Counted from the first letter of the stretch, positions 34,048 through 43,496 are shown. The stretch is 64,000 nucleotides of DNA from Niastella soli (GCF_017742245.1 NZ_JAGHKO010000004.1:310001-374000); one strand, 5' to 3'. Notes: generated from the sequence alone by a model not told the origin. Program-made: numbers and translations.

Positions 34048-34896
34048 ATGAGGCTCCGAAATATACTCCCCGTAATGCTGGCGATAGCTACATTGTCCAG
34101 CTGTTCGGTATACCGTTCTGGACAAACACCCGATGATGTGTATTATTCACCTGGCAGAACCGTGGATGATTCCTACCTGACTGTGGACAATCCCAGAAAG
34201 GGCCGCAGCTATGACCGGTACGATAACTCCAACCCCGAGGACAATTACCTGCGGATGCGCCAGTACGGAAGCCGCTGGAACACGTTCGATTCCTATAACG
34301 ACTGGCAATACAACGGCGGTTATTACGGAGGCTACAGCCCATACACCCCCTATTCTTCATTTTATGGTCCTTCCATGTATAGCGGATATGGTGGCTTCTA
34401 CGGCGGTTATGGCATAGGAATGCCTTATGCGTATGGCTATTACAATCCCTGGGCAATGACTGCCTTTAACCCATACTTTAGCAGTTTTTATTACTGGAAC
34501 AGTTATTACAATCCTTATTGTGGTGGCATGATCGTAAGCGCCAAATCGAACCCCGTGGCCTATCAGTCTGTTCGTAATTTCAACCTGAGCAGTTACACCA
34601 ACAACAATTACAACAACCGCAACGTAAATAGCAACAGACCCATTTACAATTCCGCCAACGGCCGGTATAATACAAGCAACAGCAATAACAATGGCAATTC
34701 GGGCGGATTGCACAGAAGCCTTTCAAATGACAGCTATTACTCACCATCACAACGTTCTTCCAGCAGCCCATCTTACACCCCTTCAACACCCGTAAGGTCT
34801 TACTCACCTTCATATGGCGGTGGTTCTTCTGGTGGCAGCAGCGGTGGTGGCGGTGGAACGGGTAGCGGCGGTGCAAGACCAAGCCGTGGCCATTAA
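34048..34896 (+). CDS. Tyr/Gly/Ser/Asn-rich lipoprotein of unknown function
   Basis: 282 aa. MRLRNILPVMLAIATLSSC gives a lipobox with C19. A short region with acidic and Tyr residues (TPDDVYYSPGRTVDDSYLTVDNP) is followed by a Gly/Tyr-rich centre with repeated GGY/YGGY steps (about 90-140), an Asn/Ser-rich part (about 180-230) and a Ser/Gly-rich end with a run of Gly. No enzyme motif is seen. The composition recalls low-complexity surface or adhesive proteins. It lies between proS and an OmpP1-like porin, both plus-strand for the latter. An AAAATGC/GCATTTT inverted repeat (33998-34018) lies just upstream. Confidence 0.75.
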   Translation: MRLRNILPVMLAIATLSSCSVYRSGQTPDDVYYSPGRTVDDSYLTVDNPRKGRSYDRYDNSNPEDNYLRMRQYGSRWNTFDSYNDWQYNGGYYGGYSPYTPYSSFYGPSMYSGYGGFYGGYGIGMPYAYGYYNPWAMTAFNPYFSSFYYWNSYYNPYCGGMIVSAKSNPVAYQSVRNFNLSSYTNNNYNNRNVNSNRPIYNSANGRYNTSNSNNNGNSGGLHRSLSNDSYYSPSQRSSSSPSYTPSTPVRSYSPSYGGGSSGGSSGGGGGTGSGGARPSRGH

Positions 34897-34903
34897 GAAA
34901 GAC

Positions 34904-34930
34904 AGAAGGCAAACGGCAGAAGGCAGAAAA
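34904..34930. repeat. heptad repeat array (unit AGAAGGC)
   Basis: Units AGAAGGC, AAACGGC and AGAAGGC, 7 bp each, just after the lipoprotein stop. Bases 34911-34927 are complementary, with one mismatch, to 35098-35114. Confidence 0.6.
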
Positions 34931-35096
34931 ACCCCTTCGGTTGCCCTCACCCTGATTACAATGAAATTTTAAAACAGCACTCTTTAAAATCAATATAATT
35001 GGCAATTACTGTAGTGTAATCTTCTTACTACAGATAAAATTGCTTTTTCCAATTGTAAACGTGAAAACAGGTAGTTGAGAGAGTCATGTTTTTGCA

Positions 35097-35117
35097 GTCT
35101 GCCATCTGCCGTTTCCA
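35097..35117. repeat. heptad repeat array (unit GTCTGCC), partner of 34904-34930
   Basis: Three 7-bp units near ATCTGCC in opposite orientation to the array at 34904-34930, forming a 17-bp inverted repeat with one mismatch around about 170 bp. Ends 23 bp before the porin ATG. Confidence 0.6.
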
Positions 35118-35140
35118 CTTTCTCATACAACGAACGCAAC

Positions 35141-36679
35141 ATGAAGTACACCCTTTCGATAGCAATACTTACTTTAATTGGCACACAGGCATTTTCCCAG
35201 GTACCCGAAGACGTAATAAGATTGAACTGGAACCCCGTTTCAGGTACAGCCCGTAGCCAGGCCATTGGTGGCGCTATAGGGTCGCTGGGGGGTGAAATAA
35301 CCAACAACTTTGTAAACCCCGCCGGATTGGGGTTTTATAAGCTAAGTGAAATTGTACTCACGCCGGGCTTTACCTTGGGCCATACGGAGAGCAACTATCG
35401 CGGCTCAGATGCCCGCAGCAATAATATAAACAGGTTTAATGTAAGCACTACCGGTTTTGTCTCTGCCAACAGCGATCCCGGTATGAATTGGGTTAGCAAG
35501 GCCTTTAGTATTGCCATAAACCGAAGCGCCAATTTTAATAATACCATTTACTATAAAGGAAATAATGATCACAGTTCTTATTCAGAACAGTTTGCCGAAG
35601 AGTTTTCCCGGTCGGGCGTTCCCTTCAGTGATGTGCGCTACAGCCCCTATCTTTCCCTGGGAACAAAAGAAGCCATTTACACCTACCTCATAGATACCGC
35701 AACCACCCAAAATGGGTTAGAAGTGGTTGGACGGCCTGAATACCTCAATTCCGTTAATCAGCAAAACCAGATCGATACCAAGGGTGGCATTATCGAGATC
35801 GCCATCAGCTATGCCGCTAACCTGCGCGACAAATTCTATATTGGCGGTAGCATTGGCATCCCCATCCTTAGCTACGAACGTACATCCACCTTTCTTGAAT
35901 CGGACCCTAACAAGGACGTAACCAATAATTTTGGCTACTCGCGGTTCGAAGAAAAATCCTCCATAAACGGCGTAGGCTTTAATGCCAAGTTCGGCGTTAT
36001 TTTTAAACCCGAACAACAAACACGCATTGGGATCTCCTTTAATACGCCCACTGTATACGGGTTGAAGGAAAGATATACCGCCAAAATGGTTACCGATCTA
36101 GAAAATCTGTTCGCGCCCAACTATCCGGGCGTCGACAGCATTGATCAAAGTTATTATGGCCAGGACCCGGAATATAAATACGACATGTCTTCCCCCTGGA
36201 AGTTCCTGCTTAGCGGCTCGCATGTATTTAATGCAGTGGAAGACGTAACCCAGCAAAGAGGCTTTATTTCAGCTGATATAGAGTATGTGACCTATGGTTC
36301 TTCGAAATTCAGCCCTGCCGATCAGGGTGATGACCAATCTTATTATGATGACGTGAACAAGGTGGTAAAGGGCATGTATAAAGGCGCCTTTAACTTTCGC
36401 GTGGGTGGTGAAATGAAGTTCAACACATTTATGACCCGGTTGGGATTTGCACATTATGGCAATCCGTATGAAAATTCACCTGTTAGTTCCGGCAAAACAT
36501 TGCTCAGCGGTGGCGTGGGTTATCGCAATAGTGGGATCTTTCTTGACCTTACCTATGTGTATACCCTTACACACGATGCTCATTTCCCATACCTGTTACC
36601 TGCACCCAAATCAAACGTATACGCTGATTACAAAAGCAAGATCGGACAAATACTGGTTACGATAGGTTTTAAATTATAG
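35141..36679 (+). CDS. OmpP1/FadL-like outer-membrane transport protein
   Basis: 512 aa from the ATG at 35141, giving a signal peptide (MKYTLSIAILTLIGTQAFSQ). The N-terminal segment ARSQAIGGAIGSLGGEITNNFVNPAGLGFYKLSEI is the hatch pattern of FadL/OmpP1 proteins with the NPAG motif. The remainder is beta-barrel-like with alternating residues and ends GQILVTIGFKL. FadL-type channels pass hydrophobic compounds across the outer membrane; the substrate here is unknown. Such a gene near proS is a context I have seen in Bacteroidota. A terminator-like hairpin follows. Confidence 0.8.
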   Translation: MKYTLSIAILTLIGTQAFSQVPEDVIRLNWNPVSGTARSQAIGGAIGSLGGEITNNFVNPAGLGFYKLSEIVLTPGFTLGHTESNYRGSDARSNNINRFNVSTTGFVSANSDPGMNWVSKAFSIAINRSANFNNTIYYKGNNDHSSYSEQFAEEFSRSGVPFSDVRYSPYLSLGTKEAIYTYLIDTATTQNGLEVVGRPEYLNSVNQQNQIDTKGGIIEIAISYAANLRDKFYIGGSIGIPILSYERTSTFLESDPNKDVTNNFGYSRFEEKSSINGVGFNAKFGVIFKPEQQTRIGISFNTPTVYGLKERYTAKMVTDLENLFAPNYPGVDSIDQSYYGQDPEYKYDMSSPWKFLLSGSHVFNAVEDVTQQRGFISADIEYVTYGSSKFSPADQGDDQSYYDDVNKVVKGMYKGAFNFRVGGEMKFNTFMTRLGFAHYGNPYENSPVSSGKTLLSGGVGYRNSGIFLDLTYVYTLTHDAHFPYLLPAPKSNVYADYKSKIGQILVTIGFKL

Positions 36680-36683
36680 ACAA

Positions 36684-36749
36684 AAGACCTGTAAGGTCCG
36701 CCATAGGGTCATGCGCAATTAGGCGGTTTAAGCGGTCCTGACAGGTCTT
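36684..36749 (+). terminator. candidate terminator after the OmpP1-like gene
   Basis: Outer stem AAGACCTGT/ACAGGTCTT with inner CCGCC/GGCGG pairing; a run of six T follows at 36755-36760. The element CCAGACCTGTCAG just after it recurs at 54123-54135. Confidence 0.55.
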
Positions 36750-36937
36750 ATCCGTTTTTTAAACCAGACCTGTCAGAGCTTGTCCCGCTTTGCGGGATGC
36801 AATTCAACCCACTACTATGGCAAGCCCAAATGATACACCTTACAGGTCTTCCACTTTTTAACCTATTCCCCTAATCAACTTGTCAACATATCACCTTTCT
36901 TCCTCCCATATCAACCCTATCAATTCCGTCACCCTCA

Positions 36938-37852
36938 TCAATTTGACTTCCTGGTCACCTGGTCAACTCTATTAACCATCTCACCTATCGCCTCCGGAGA
37001 TAACCACTCCATCTCCCCATCCTTCTTAAACCAGGTCATCTGGCGTTTGGCGTAGTGGCGGGTGTTTGTTTTTATTTGATCGATGGCTTGTTGCTGCGAT
37101 ATTTTTCCTTCCAGATATTCATACAATTCACTGTACCCAACTGTCTGCAACGCATTCAACTCTTTATAAGGCAACAGCGTTTCCACTTCTTCCAGCAATC
37201 CCTGTTTCATCATTATATCAACCCGGGTATTAATGCGCGCATGTAATTCTGGTTTTGGCAATTCAAGTCCGAGTTTGATGATATTAAAAGGACGGGTAAC
37301 TTTTTTCTGTTGTTGAAAGGTGCGTATGCTCTGGCCCGTTGCCTGTATAACCTCCAGTGCGCGCATCAGTCGCTGTGGGTTTTGTATTTCGCCCGTAGTA
37401 TAATACAAAGGGTCCTGCTCTTTTACCTGTTGTTGCAACCAGGCAAGCCCGTGTTGCTGGTATTGGTCCTGAATGACAGTGCGTATCTCGGGCGATAAAG
37501 GCGGCATATCATCGAGCCCCGCACAAAATGCTTTTATATACAAACCGGTACCACCGGTAACAACAGCTATATCCTGTTGCTGAAAAATTTTATCAATTGC
37601 GTGTAACGCATATTGCTCAAACACTGCAGCATTTACAGTATCATGAATGGAATGGGTGCTGATAAAATAGTGATGGACCTGTTTCAGTTCCTCAGGGGAA
37701 GGTTTGGCAACCCCAATGTTCATTTCTTTAAAACATTGCCGGGAATCGGCAGAAATGATCTCAGTATTAAAATGGCGGGCTATTTCAATAGCGGCAGCCG
37801 TTTTGCCCACAGCGGTGGGCCCGGCTAAAATAACGCAAGTTTTTTTATTCAT
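36938..37852 (-). CDS. miaA: tRNA dimethylallyltransferase
   Basis: 304 aa from the ATG at 37850-37852 (MNKKTCVILAGPTAVGKT); an in-frame start 10 codons upstream is less likely. MiaA adds a dimethylallyl group to A37 of tRNAs that read UNN codons. Walker A GPTAVGKT, SADSRQ, TGGTGLYIKA and TVGYSELYEYLEG with KTNTRHYAKRQMTWFKKD are characteristic. The last about ten residues (VNRVDQVTRKSN) are encoded by repeat-like DNA of GTTGACCAG units, so the C-terminus may have been extended or replaced by repeat growth. Confidence 0.95.
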   Translation of the reverse strand: MNKKTCVILAGPTAVGKTAAAIEIARHFNTEIISADSRQCFKEMNIGVAKPSPEELKQVHHYFISTHSIHDTVNAAVFEQYALHAIDKIFQQQDIAVVTGGTGLYIKAFCAGLDDMPPLSPEIRTVIQDQYQQHGLAWLQQQVKEQDPLYYTTGEIQNPQRLMRALEVIQATGQSIRTFQQQKKVTRPFNIIKLGLELPKPELHARINTRVDIMMKQGLLEEVETLLPYKELNALQTVGYSELYEYLEGKISQQQAIDQIKTNTRHYAKRQMTWFKKDGEMEWLSPEAIGEMVNRVDQVTRKSN

Positions 37853-38001
37853 GTTATTTGTCTGAGCTTGTAGAGAACCCACAACAAATTTTGAGATTTC
37901 CTGATTATGGGATTTGGAGATTTAGCGCATTTGAATTTTCTTATTACTCTCGAAAATAATGAAATCACAAAATCGCTAAATCCAGAAATCAGCAATTGCA
38001 T

Positions 38002-38571
38002 TTATGCTTCATCATCCTGGCCTTCTTCGGCTTCTTCACTCTCACCAAGGTCTTCTTCGTCGTCGCTGTCGCCTTCAGTGCCAAAACCTTCGGTACCGGC
38101 TTTCAGATCGTATTTTTCTTCCATTTCAGTAAGCTTGTCACCGGCAATGCCTTTGGTGCCATACTGAGAAGGAGCGATCCCTTCGGATTTTACCATAGCA
38201 GGATAATCGATCTTGCTGCTTTCTTCTTTGGAAACACTGATCAATTCTACCAAAAAGCCCCAGTTCTTAACAAAATCGTAAACGTAAATAAATTTCTGGT
38301 TGGGATCTTTGATCTCCGTACCAATGGCCGTATTCTCCATTAGCAAGGGGGCCACTTTATAAGCCTTGTCGTAAACGGCCAAAGAGATCTCGCGTCCGCG
38401 TTGCCAGTTATCATTACTACGGTAAAAAGTAGCCTGATGTTTGTTATCAAACTCGTACGCTTTCAGTATTACCTGATGCAACTGCAAAAAAGTTTGCGTG
38501 TGTTTAATGGCAACATCGCGGTAGATACTGTCATCTTCTTCAAAATATATTCTGAATTTTAAAACAGCCAT
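38002..38571 (-). CDS. pRiA4b ORF-3-like / IS1096 TnpR-like protein with acidic tail
   Basis: 189 aa. The N-terminal segment AVLKFRIYFEEDDSIYRDVAIKHTQTFLQLHQVILKAYEFDNKHQATFYRSNDNW fits the pRiA4b ORF-3 family (Pfam Plasmid_pRiA4bORF3), named after mobile elements. YVYDFVKNWGFLVELI is also typical. The C-terminus after about 150 is strongly acidic (DSDDEEDLGESEEAEEGQDDEA). No transposase or inverted repeats surround it; it stands between miaA and cca like a chromosomal gene. The function is unknown. Confidence 0.8.
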   Translation of the reverse strand: MAVLKFRIYFEEDDSIYRDVAIKHTQTFLQLHQVILKAYEFDNKHQATFYRSNDNWQRGREISLAVYDKAYKVAPLLMENTAIGTEIKDPNQKFIYVYDFVKNWGFLVELISVSKEESSKIDYPAMVKSEGIAPSQYGTKGIAGDKLTEMEEKYDLKAGTEGFGTEGDSDDEEDLGESEEAEEGQDDEA

Positions 38572-38856
38572 ACTTAAAATTTCAGGTTACGTGTTTCTGA
38601 TTTTATTATACTTATTGCTGAATACTGAGCTTATTCGAAATATAATTCTCTATAATCGTGCCAGCCGGCACACCTTTCCTGTTAATACACTGCGTCCTTG
38701 CCTCGGGTCAAAAATAAGACAATTCCCCAACTCTCAAACTATGCAATTTAAGTATTTACATAGCAACAAAATACCCGAACATACACAGTGATATTGACTT
38801 ATGCAAATAAAACTATAGTTAAGAGGGAAAAAATACTACCTGGAAGGCAGCACCGG

Positions 38857-40407
38857 TCAGTTACCGGCTGCATTTTTGTTAACAATCTGCAACCCCATTT
38901 CTGTTGCTTTTTTCATCATAAAATCGTATGCGGCGTCATACGTGTTATCAATTTCACCATCCAGAATGGCTTCCCGGATGCAGTTTTTCAGGTCACCCAC
39001 TATTTTACAGGGTGACAGCCCAAAGATATCCATTATTATTTCACCGGTGATGGGTGGTTGCCAGTTACGAATGCGGTCTTTTTCCTCCACCTCCTTCAAT
39101 CGCTGACGAACCAGTTCAAAGTTCTCAAGAAAGCGGATCACCTTTTGTTTGTTCTTCGAGGTAATGTCGGCCTCACACAACATCATCAACCCATCTATAT
39201 CATCACCAGCATCGAACAACAATCTGCGTATGGCAGAATCAGTGATATTCTCTTTTGTAAGGCTTATAGGCCGTAAATGCAGTTCAACCAGTTTGCGCAC
39301 ATAACGCATCTTTTCATTTTGTGGCAATTTTAATTTGGTGAACAAACGGGGTACCATCCTGCCCCCTACAACCTCGTGTCCATGGAACGTCCACCCATGG
39401 CCTTTTTCAAACTTCTTGGTGGCCGGTTTGGCAATGTCGTGCAGCAAAGCTGCCCAACGCAACCACAGGTCATTGGTATGTCTGGAAATATTATCTACTA
39501 CCTGTAAGGTATGATAAAAATTATCTTTATGCCCTAAACCATCTATATATTCAGCACCCGCAAGGTCAACCAGCTGAGGAAAGATGATATGCAATAACCC
39601 GCTTTGGTACAACAGATCGAGCCCAACAGATGGTTTGGCGCTTAACAGGATCTTATTCAGTTCTTCAGTAATGCGTTCCTGCGAAATAATTCTAATGCGG
39701 TCTGCATGGTCCTTGATGCTTTGAAAGGTAGCCGGAGCAATGGTAAAATTCAGTTGCGAGGCAAACCGAACGGCCCGCATCATACGCAAAGGGTCATCAC
39801 TGAATGTTTGGTCCGGATCGAGCGGGGTCTGTAAGATCTTCCGCTCAAGATCAAGCACCCCATTGAATGGGTCTATGAGCTTACCATAATCTTCGGCATT
39901 CAGGGAAATGGCCATGGCATTGATGGTAAAATCCCTTCTATCCTGGTCGTCTTTTAATGTTCCCGGCACCACTTCCGGGTTCCGGCTATGGTACCGGTAA
40001 CTTTCTTTTCGCGCCCCTACAAATTCTATTTCAAGAGCCGACTTTTCTTGTACCGGCTCCGCCTCTGTGTCAAAAACCTTTCCCTCCTGGCCATTATCCT
40101 CGGCAACAATATGTTTGTGATCAACAGCACCGGGCTCCTCTTCATAAAAATGTTTCAGCTTTATCTGGGCTGTACCAAAATTCTTGAAGAAAGAAACGGA
40201 TGGTTTGGGCTGGAACCGTTCTGCAACCTTATGTGCCAGCTGAATGCCATCGCCCACACAAACAATATCAGCATCCTTGGTGGCGCGACCCAATAATTTG
40301 TCGCGTACAAAACCACCAATTACATAGGTGGGCACCTTCAGCTCTTCAGCAGCATGTGCGATCTTTTTAAAAACAAACAGTTCCTTATCGTTGCATTTTA
40401 TATCCAT
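38857..40407 (-). CDS. CCA-adding tRNA nucleotidyltransferase / poly(A) polymerase family, with HD domain
   Basis: 516 aa from the ATG at 40405-40407; a TTG one codon upstream is less likely. The class II nucleotidyltransferase head has [23 protein letters not shown] with the catalytic D-x-[18 protein letters not shown] and [14 protein letters not shown], then [16 protein letters not shown]. The C-terminal part has an HD-type motif [18 protein letters not shown] and FHGHEVVG. It adds or repairs the CCA end of tRNAs. An insertion of about 50 residues near 75-125 (acidic, [20 protein letters not shown]) is unusual but in frame. Confidence 0.92.
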   Translation of the reverse strand: MDIKCNDKELFVFKKIAHAAEELKVPTYVIGGFVRDKLLGRATKDADIVCVGDGIQLAHKVAERFQPKPSVSFFKNFGTAQIKLKHFYEEEPGAVDHKHIVAEDNGQEGKVFDTEAEPVQEKSALEIEFVGARKESYRYHSRNPEVVPGTLKDDQDRRDFTINAMAISLNAEDYGKLIDPFNGVLDLERKILQTPLDPDQTFSDDPLRMMRAVRFASQLNFTIAPATFQSIKDHADRIRIISQERITEELNKILLSAKPSVGLDLLYQSGLLHIIFPQLVDLAGAEYIDGLGHKDNFYHTLQVVDNISRHTNDLWLRWAALLHDIAKPATKKFEKGHGWTFHGHEVVGGRMVPRLFTKLKLPQNEKMRYVRKLVELHLRPISLTKENITDSAIRRLLFDAGDDIDGLMMLCEADITSKNKQKVIRFLENFELVRQRLKEVEEKDRIRNWQPPITGEIIMDIFGLSPCKIVGDLKNCIREAILDGEIDNTYDAAYDFMMKKATEMGLQIVNKNAAGN

Positions 40408-40414
40408 CAAACAA

Positions 40415-40422
40415 CAAATGTA
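40415..40422 (-). promoter_or_regulatory. candidate -7 promoter box for the CCA-adding enzyme gene
   Basis: The minus strand reads TACATTTG; 7 bp separate it from the ATG at 40407, predicting a very short or absent 5' leader. Confidence 0.5.
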
Positions 40423-40443
40423 ATTAATGTTTCGGGGTATAAA

Positions 40444-41433
40444 CTATAAACTATTCAATAGTTGGGCATTGGTTATCTCATAAGCACATTTGAAATGTCC
40501 CAGCGGACACGCAGGCCGGCCATGCAACCCGCATGGGCGGCAGCTTAATGGCTCCTGTACTTCTACAATGAACCGCTTGTCAGACAAAGGCCCAAACCCG
40601 AATGAAGGCAGTGTTGAGCAATATACCGCCGTAACCGGTGCATTAACCGATGAAGCAAAATGCATGGGCGCCGAATCATTTACATAATTCATAACGGCCT
40701 CCTTCATGAGGGCCGCAGATTGTAAAAAACTAAGCTTGCCACACAGGTTCACAACAGTAGCACGGGCACCCACTGTACGGATCTCTTCCGCCAACGCTAC
40801 ATCACCCGGCGCACCGAGTAAATAAATGGTATAGTTCGCCGGGATCTCCTTGGCAAAGCTGATCCACTTATCTTTCGGAAATTGTTTGGTGAACCATACC
40901 GATGCTGGTGAAATGGTGATATAAGGAGGCTTTTTATAAGGCTGCACCATAGCTATATCCTGTTCAGAAGGATACAGGTGCGGGTTTATCACTTCCTCAT
41001 TGGTAAACTCCCTGATCAATTCATTATTTCGGTCAACTTCATGAATGGGATGGTTCACGTCGCTGATAACATGTACTATTTTTTTATCGAACAGCCAGCT
41101 TAACGGATTTTTATTGAACCCGATCGTTTGTTTGGCGCCCGAAAAAGCCGTGAGTATACCGGTGGCGGCAAAACGCTGCACATTTATCACTTTATCATAC
41201 CGGCGTTTACGAATGAGGCGTAACAGCTTCCACAGGTTTTTCAGCTTGCCGTTCTTTTTATCCCAGATCAATACTTCGTGCAGGTATGGGTGGTTTTGTA
41301 GCAGGCCTTCATTGCCTTTTCTTACCAGAAAATCAATTTGCGCCTCAGGAAAATGCCGATGCAGTTTTTCCACGATGCCCGTTGCCAGTACCACGTCACC
41401 TATAAAGGCTGTTTGTATTACGAGAAATTTCAT
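40444..41433 (-). CDS. glycosyltransferase family 9 (ADP-heptose:LPS heptosyltransferase-like)
   Basis: 329 aa. The start MKFLVIQTAFIGDVVLATGIVEKLHRHFPEAQIDFLVR is typical of GT9. The donor-binding half contains ISPASVWFTKQFPKDKWISFAKEI, NLCGKLSFLQSAALMKEA and NDSAPMHFASSVNAPVTAVY. A cysteine-rich end (CRPCGLHGRPACPLGHFKC) is common in Bacteroidota members. It probably transfers a heptose or related sugar to lipopolysaccharide core. It is 14 bp after the Sua5/YrdC gene on the same strand, likely one operon. Confidence 0.9.
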   Translation of the reverse strand: MKFLVIQTAFIGDVVLATGIVEKLHRHFPEAQIDFLVRKGNEGLLQNHPYLHEVLIWDKKNGKLKNLWKLLRLIRKRRYDKVINVQRFAATGILTAFSGAKQTIGFNKNPLSWLFDKKIVHVISDVNHPIHEVDRNNELIREFTNEEVINPHLYPSEQDIAMVQPYKKPPYITISPASVWFTKQFPKDKWISFAKEIPANYTIYLLGAPGDVALAEEIRTVGARATVVNLCGKLSFLQSAALMKEAVMNYVNDSAPMHFASSVNAPVTAVYCSTLPSFGFGPLSDKRFIVEVQEPLSCRPCGLHGRPACPLGHFKCAYEITNAQLLNSL

Positions 41434-41447
41434 TAGTTTGTTTGTTG

Positions 41448-42017
41448 TTACGCTCTGATCACCGTGACACTTCCATCCTTATTCCATTTTATAATGGATG
41501 AAGCCGCATGTTGAGTAGTTTCTTTTTGGCGGTGTTGTACTATATAATCAACGCCCTGCCAGATCGCCGGCGAAATATCGTGAAATATGGCCGGCGAGGG
41601 ATCGCCCGAGATATTGGCGGAAGTAGATACTATGGGTTTGCGCAACCGCTTGATCAGGTGTTTGCAAAAAGCATCCTTTACAATACGAATAGCTACCGTT
41701 CCATCGGCATTGATCACATTATCGGCCAAACCGATGGCCCCCTCATAAATGACCGTGGTAGGCTTTTTTGTCTTGGCCAGGTAATCGAACACCTGCAGGT
41801 CAATATGCGCCACATACTGCATCAGCTCTTTTTCATCGGCCAGCAGAATGATCATACTTTTTGCCTCGGGGCGCTGTTTCAGATTAAAGATCCGGTTAAC
41901 CGCCGTCGCATTGGTAGCGTCGCAGCCAAGGCCCCAGATGGTATCCGTAGGGTAAAGGATCAGCCCCCCACCCTGCAACACTTTTAAACAGTGATCAACG
42001 TCGTGTGAAAAATCCAT
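41448..42017 (-). CDS. L-threonylcarbamoyladenylate synthase (Sua5/YrdC family)
   Basis: 189 aa. The YrdC fold motifs are present: GGLILYPTDTIWGLGCDATN, FNLKQRPEAKSMIILL, TVAIRIVKD and IVSTSANISGDPSP. The enzyme makes threonylcarbamoyl-AMP from threonine, bicarbonate and ATP for the t6A37 modification of tRNA. The short length matches the TsaC/YrdC form without the Sua5 C-terminal domain. It is preceded by a TACATTTG box 4 bp before the ATG and followed by the GT9 gene. Confidence 0.92.
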   Translation of the reverse strand: MDFSHDVDHCLKVLQGGGLILYPTDTIWGLGCDATNATAVNRIFNLKQRPEAKSMIILLADEKELMQYVAHIDLQVFDYLAKTKKPTTVIYEGAIGLADNVINADGTVAIRIVKDAFCKHLIKRLRKPIVSTSANISGDPSPAIFHDISPAIWQGVDYIVQHRQKETTQHAASSIIKWNKDGSVTVIRA

Positions 42018-42021
42018 GCTG

Positions 42022-42029
42022 CAAATGTA
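42022..42029 (-). promoter_or_regulatory. candidate -7 promoter box for the Sua5/YrdC gene, directly before the start codon
   Basis: The minus strand reads TACATTTG, then CAGC and the ATG. The 4-bp distance predicts a leaderless transcript. Confidence 0.55.
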
Positions 42030-42095
42030 ATGTCAAAATGCCAATAGCCCATACCAGGGGGAAAACCTGGCAATGCAGTTCGGGGAAAATACCAG

Positions 42096-43496
42096 TTACA
42101 GTTTTAAAATCACCACTTTACGGCCTTTTTTATCGTAATAGGCATAATAATATCCGCCATTGATCATAAAAAGGGTTTCTCCTAAGGGAGGCCTCTTCAG
42201 GTCCTTTGAAAATTGTTCAATTTCTTTACTCAGGATCGTTGGCGGCGCTCCCTTTACATGTTCTCCCGAACCTGCATCAATCAGCATTGTGAAATAATTA
42301 GTTTCCGGAACAACTTTTTTTGGACCTGCTGCTACTGGCAGCATCAGTAAATGTAGCGGAAACATTCCGGGTATTAAAAGAGGTACAGGAATAAAGTTAT
42401 GCCCTCTTGCCACTGTATTTGTAATGGAACTTGATCCTATTGTTATGGCCAACTGATTGTTATTCGTTGGCATTGCCATGATCAGGGGATAATTACGCAA
42501 AATTTTCCGGTACAACTGGTCAGTTTCAGGTAACCGGTCGCCTTCAATGAAAGGTTCACTAAAAATAAGTGAATTTTTGAACCCGAGCACCTCTTTTGCC
42601 GAAGCCTTGAATGTAGTAAGCGTTGCCCCCGTATAAAAATTCAGGATCTGAATGCCCATGCTGTCTTTTGAAACCCTTACATACAATAATTTATCCTGTA
42701 CCAGAAAAGAGTTGTCTACCGCATCATCAGATGATTTATACGGGAAGCCAGCAAAATGGGAAACCCCTCTTGTGGTTACCTGTTTATTTTTCAGATCGAA
42801 ACAGTACACGCTGGTTTCCTTTAATTCATTATTCATTAACAACAGCAAGGTATCATTCCTGGAATATATTTTATTTGCACAGGCCGATAAAGGCAAATTG
42901 CCTTCGCCCTCCACTTCAATGTTTCCTACCTGCAGGCCCTTTTTTATATTGGCGGTCTTAATCAGTTTTCGCCAGAGTTCCGGATCGAAATGATATCGTA
43001 ACGTAGCATACTCATGCTCATTGGCAAAGTCATGCACTAACAACTCAGCGTTTTTGGGGTTAATGTTTACATACACAAAATGATCACCACAGTTTACGGC
43101 ACTTACAAGGTTTTCATCTTTAAAATCTAAAGGAATACCGGATTCGGTTACATCCCCTGTTGCACTATCCAGCTTCCAGGCACGCACAACCGGGGCTTCA
43201 GGATTTTGATTGTAGAGATACATTTTTCCTTCTTTTATAAACCCGCCCAATAACGGCTCCTCTAATCCGCGTGCCATAGCGAATTGTTTCACCACCTGCT
43301 TGTTACTGTTTATCCAGCTAACCCTGATACTATCCTCGTTCGCCACCAGCAATCCGCATTGTTGCTTCGCGTTATCTGAAACAGTATGTATCTCAATTGC
43401 ATTGCCTTTCCAGCCAATGGCTTGTTCCAATTGTTTTTCCTGACTGAATAATTGGGAGGTAATTAAACAAAGAATGATTAATAATAGGGTGCGCAT
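42096..43496 (-). CDS. secreted protein of unknown function
   Basis: 466 aa from the ATG at 43494-43496 (signal peptide MRTLLLIILCLITSQLFSQ). I do not recognise the family. The sequence is rich in short beta strands separated by turns, with recurring blocks of the form DxxTGDV/LxxFYTGATL, so a beta-propeller is possible. Segments such as WKGNAIEIHTVSDNAKQQCG, LVHDFANEHEYATLRYHFD and MLIDAGSGEHVKG carry no catalytic motif I know. It may be periplasmic or on the surface. It is not linked to its neighbours (Sua5/YrdC on one side, divergent dapD on the other). Confidence 0.7.
   Translation of the reverse strand: MRTLLLIILCLITSQLFSQEKQLEQAIGWKGNAIEIHTVSDNAKQQCGLLVANEDSIRVSWINSNKQVVKQFAMARGLEEPLLGGFIKEGKMYLYNQNPEAPVVRAWKLDSATGDVTESGIPLDFKDENLVSAVNCGDHFVYVNINPKNAELLVHDFANEHEYATLRYHFDPELWRKLIKTANIKKGLQVGNIEVEGEGNLPLSACANKIYSRNDTLLLLMNNELKETSVYCFDLKNKQVTTRGVSHFAGFPYKSSDDAVDNSFLVQDKLLYVRVSKDSMGIQILNFYTGATLTTFKASAKEVLGFKNSLIFSEPFIEGDRLPETDQLYRKILRNYPLIMAMPTNNNQLAITIGSSSITNTVARGHNFIPVPLLIPGMFPLHLLMLPVAAGPKKVVPETNYFTMLIDAGSGEHVKGAPPTILSKEIEQFSKDLKRPPLGETLFMINGGYYYAYYDKKGRKVVILKL

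Noticed and set aside
38002-38571. An insertion sequence around the IS1096/pRiA4b-like gene
   Set aside because: No transposase, terminal inverted repeats or target duplication could be seen.
38847-38870. Hairpin GCAG-CCGG ... CCGG-CTGC with a T-run on the plus strand at the end of the CCA-adding enzyme gene
   Set aside because: There is no plus-strand gene upstream to terminate, and on the minus strand, where the gene ends, no T-run is nearby.
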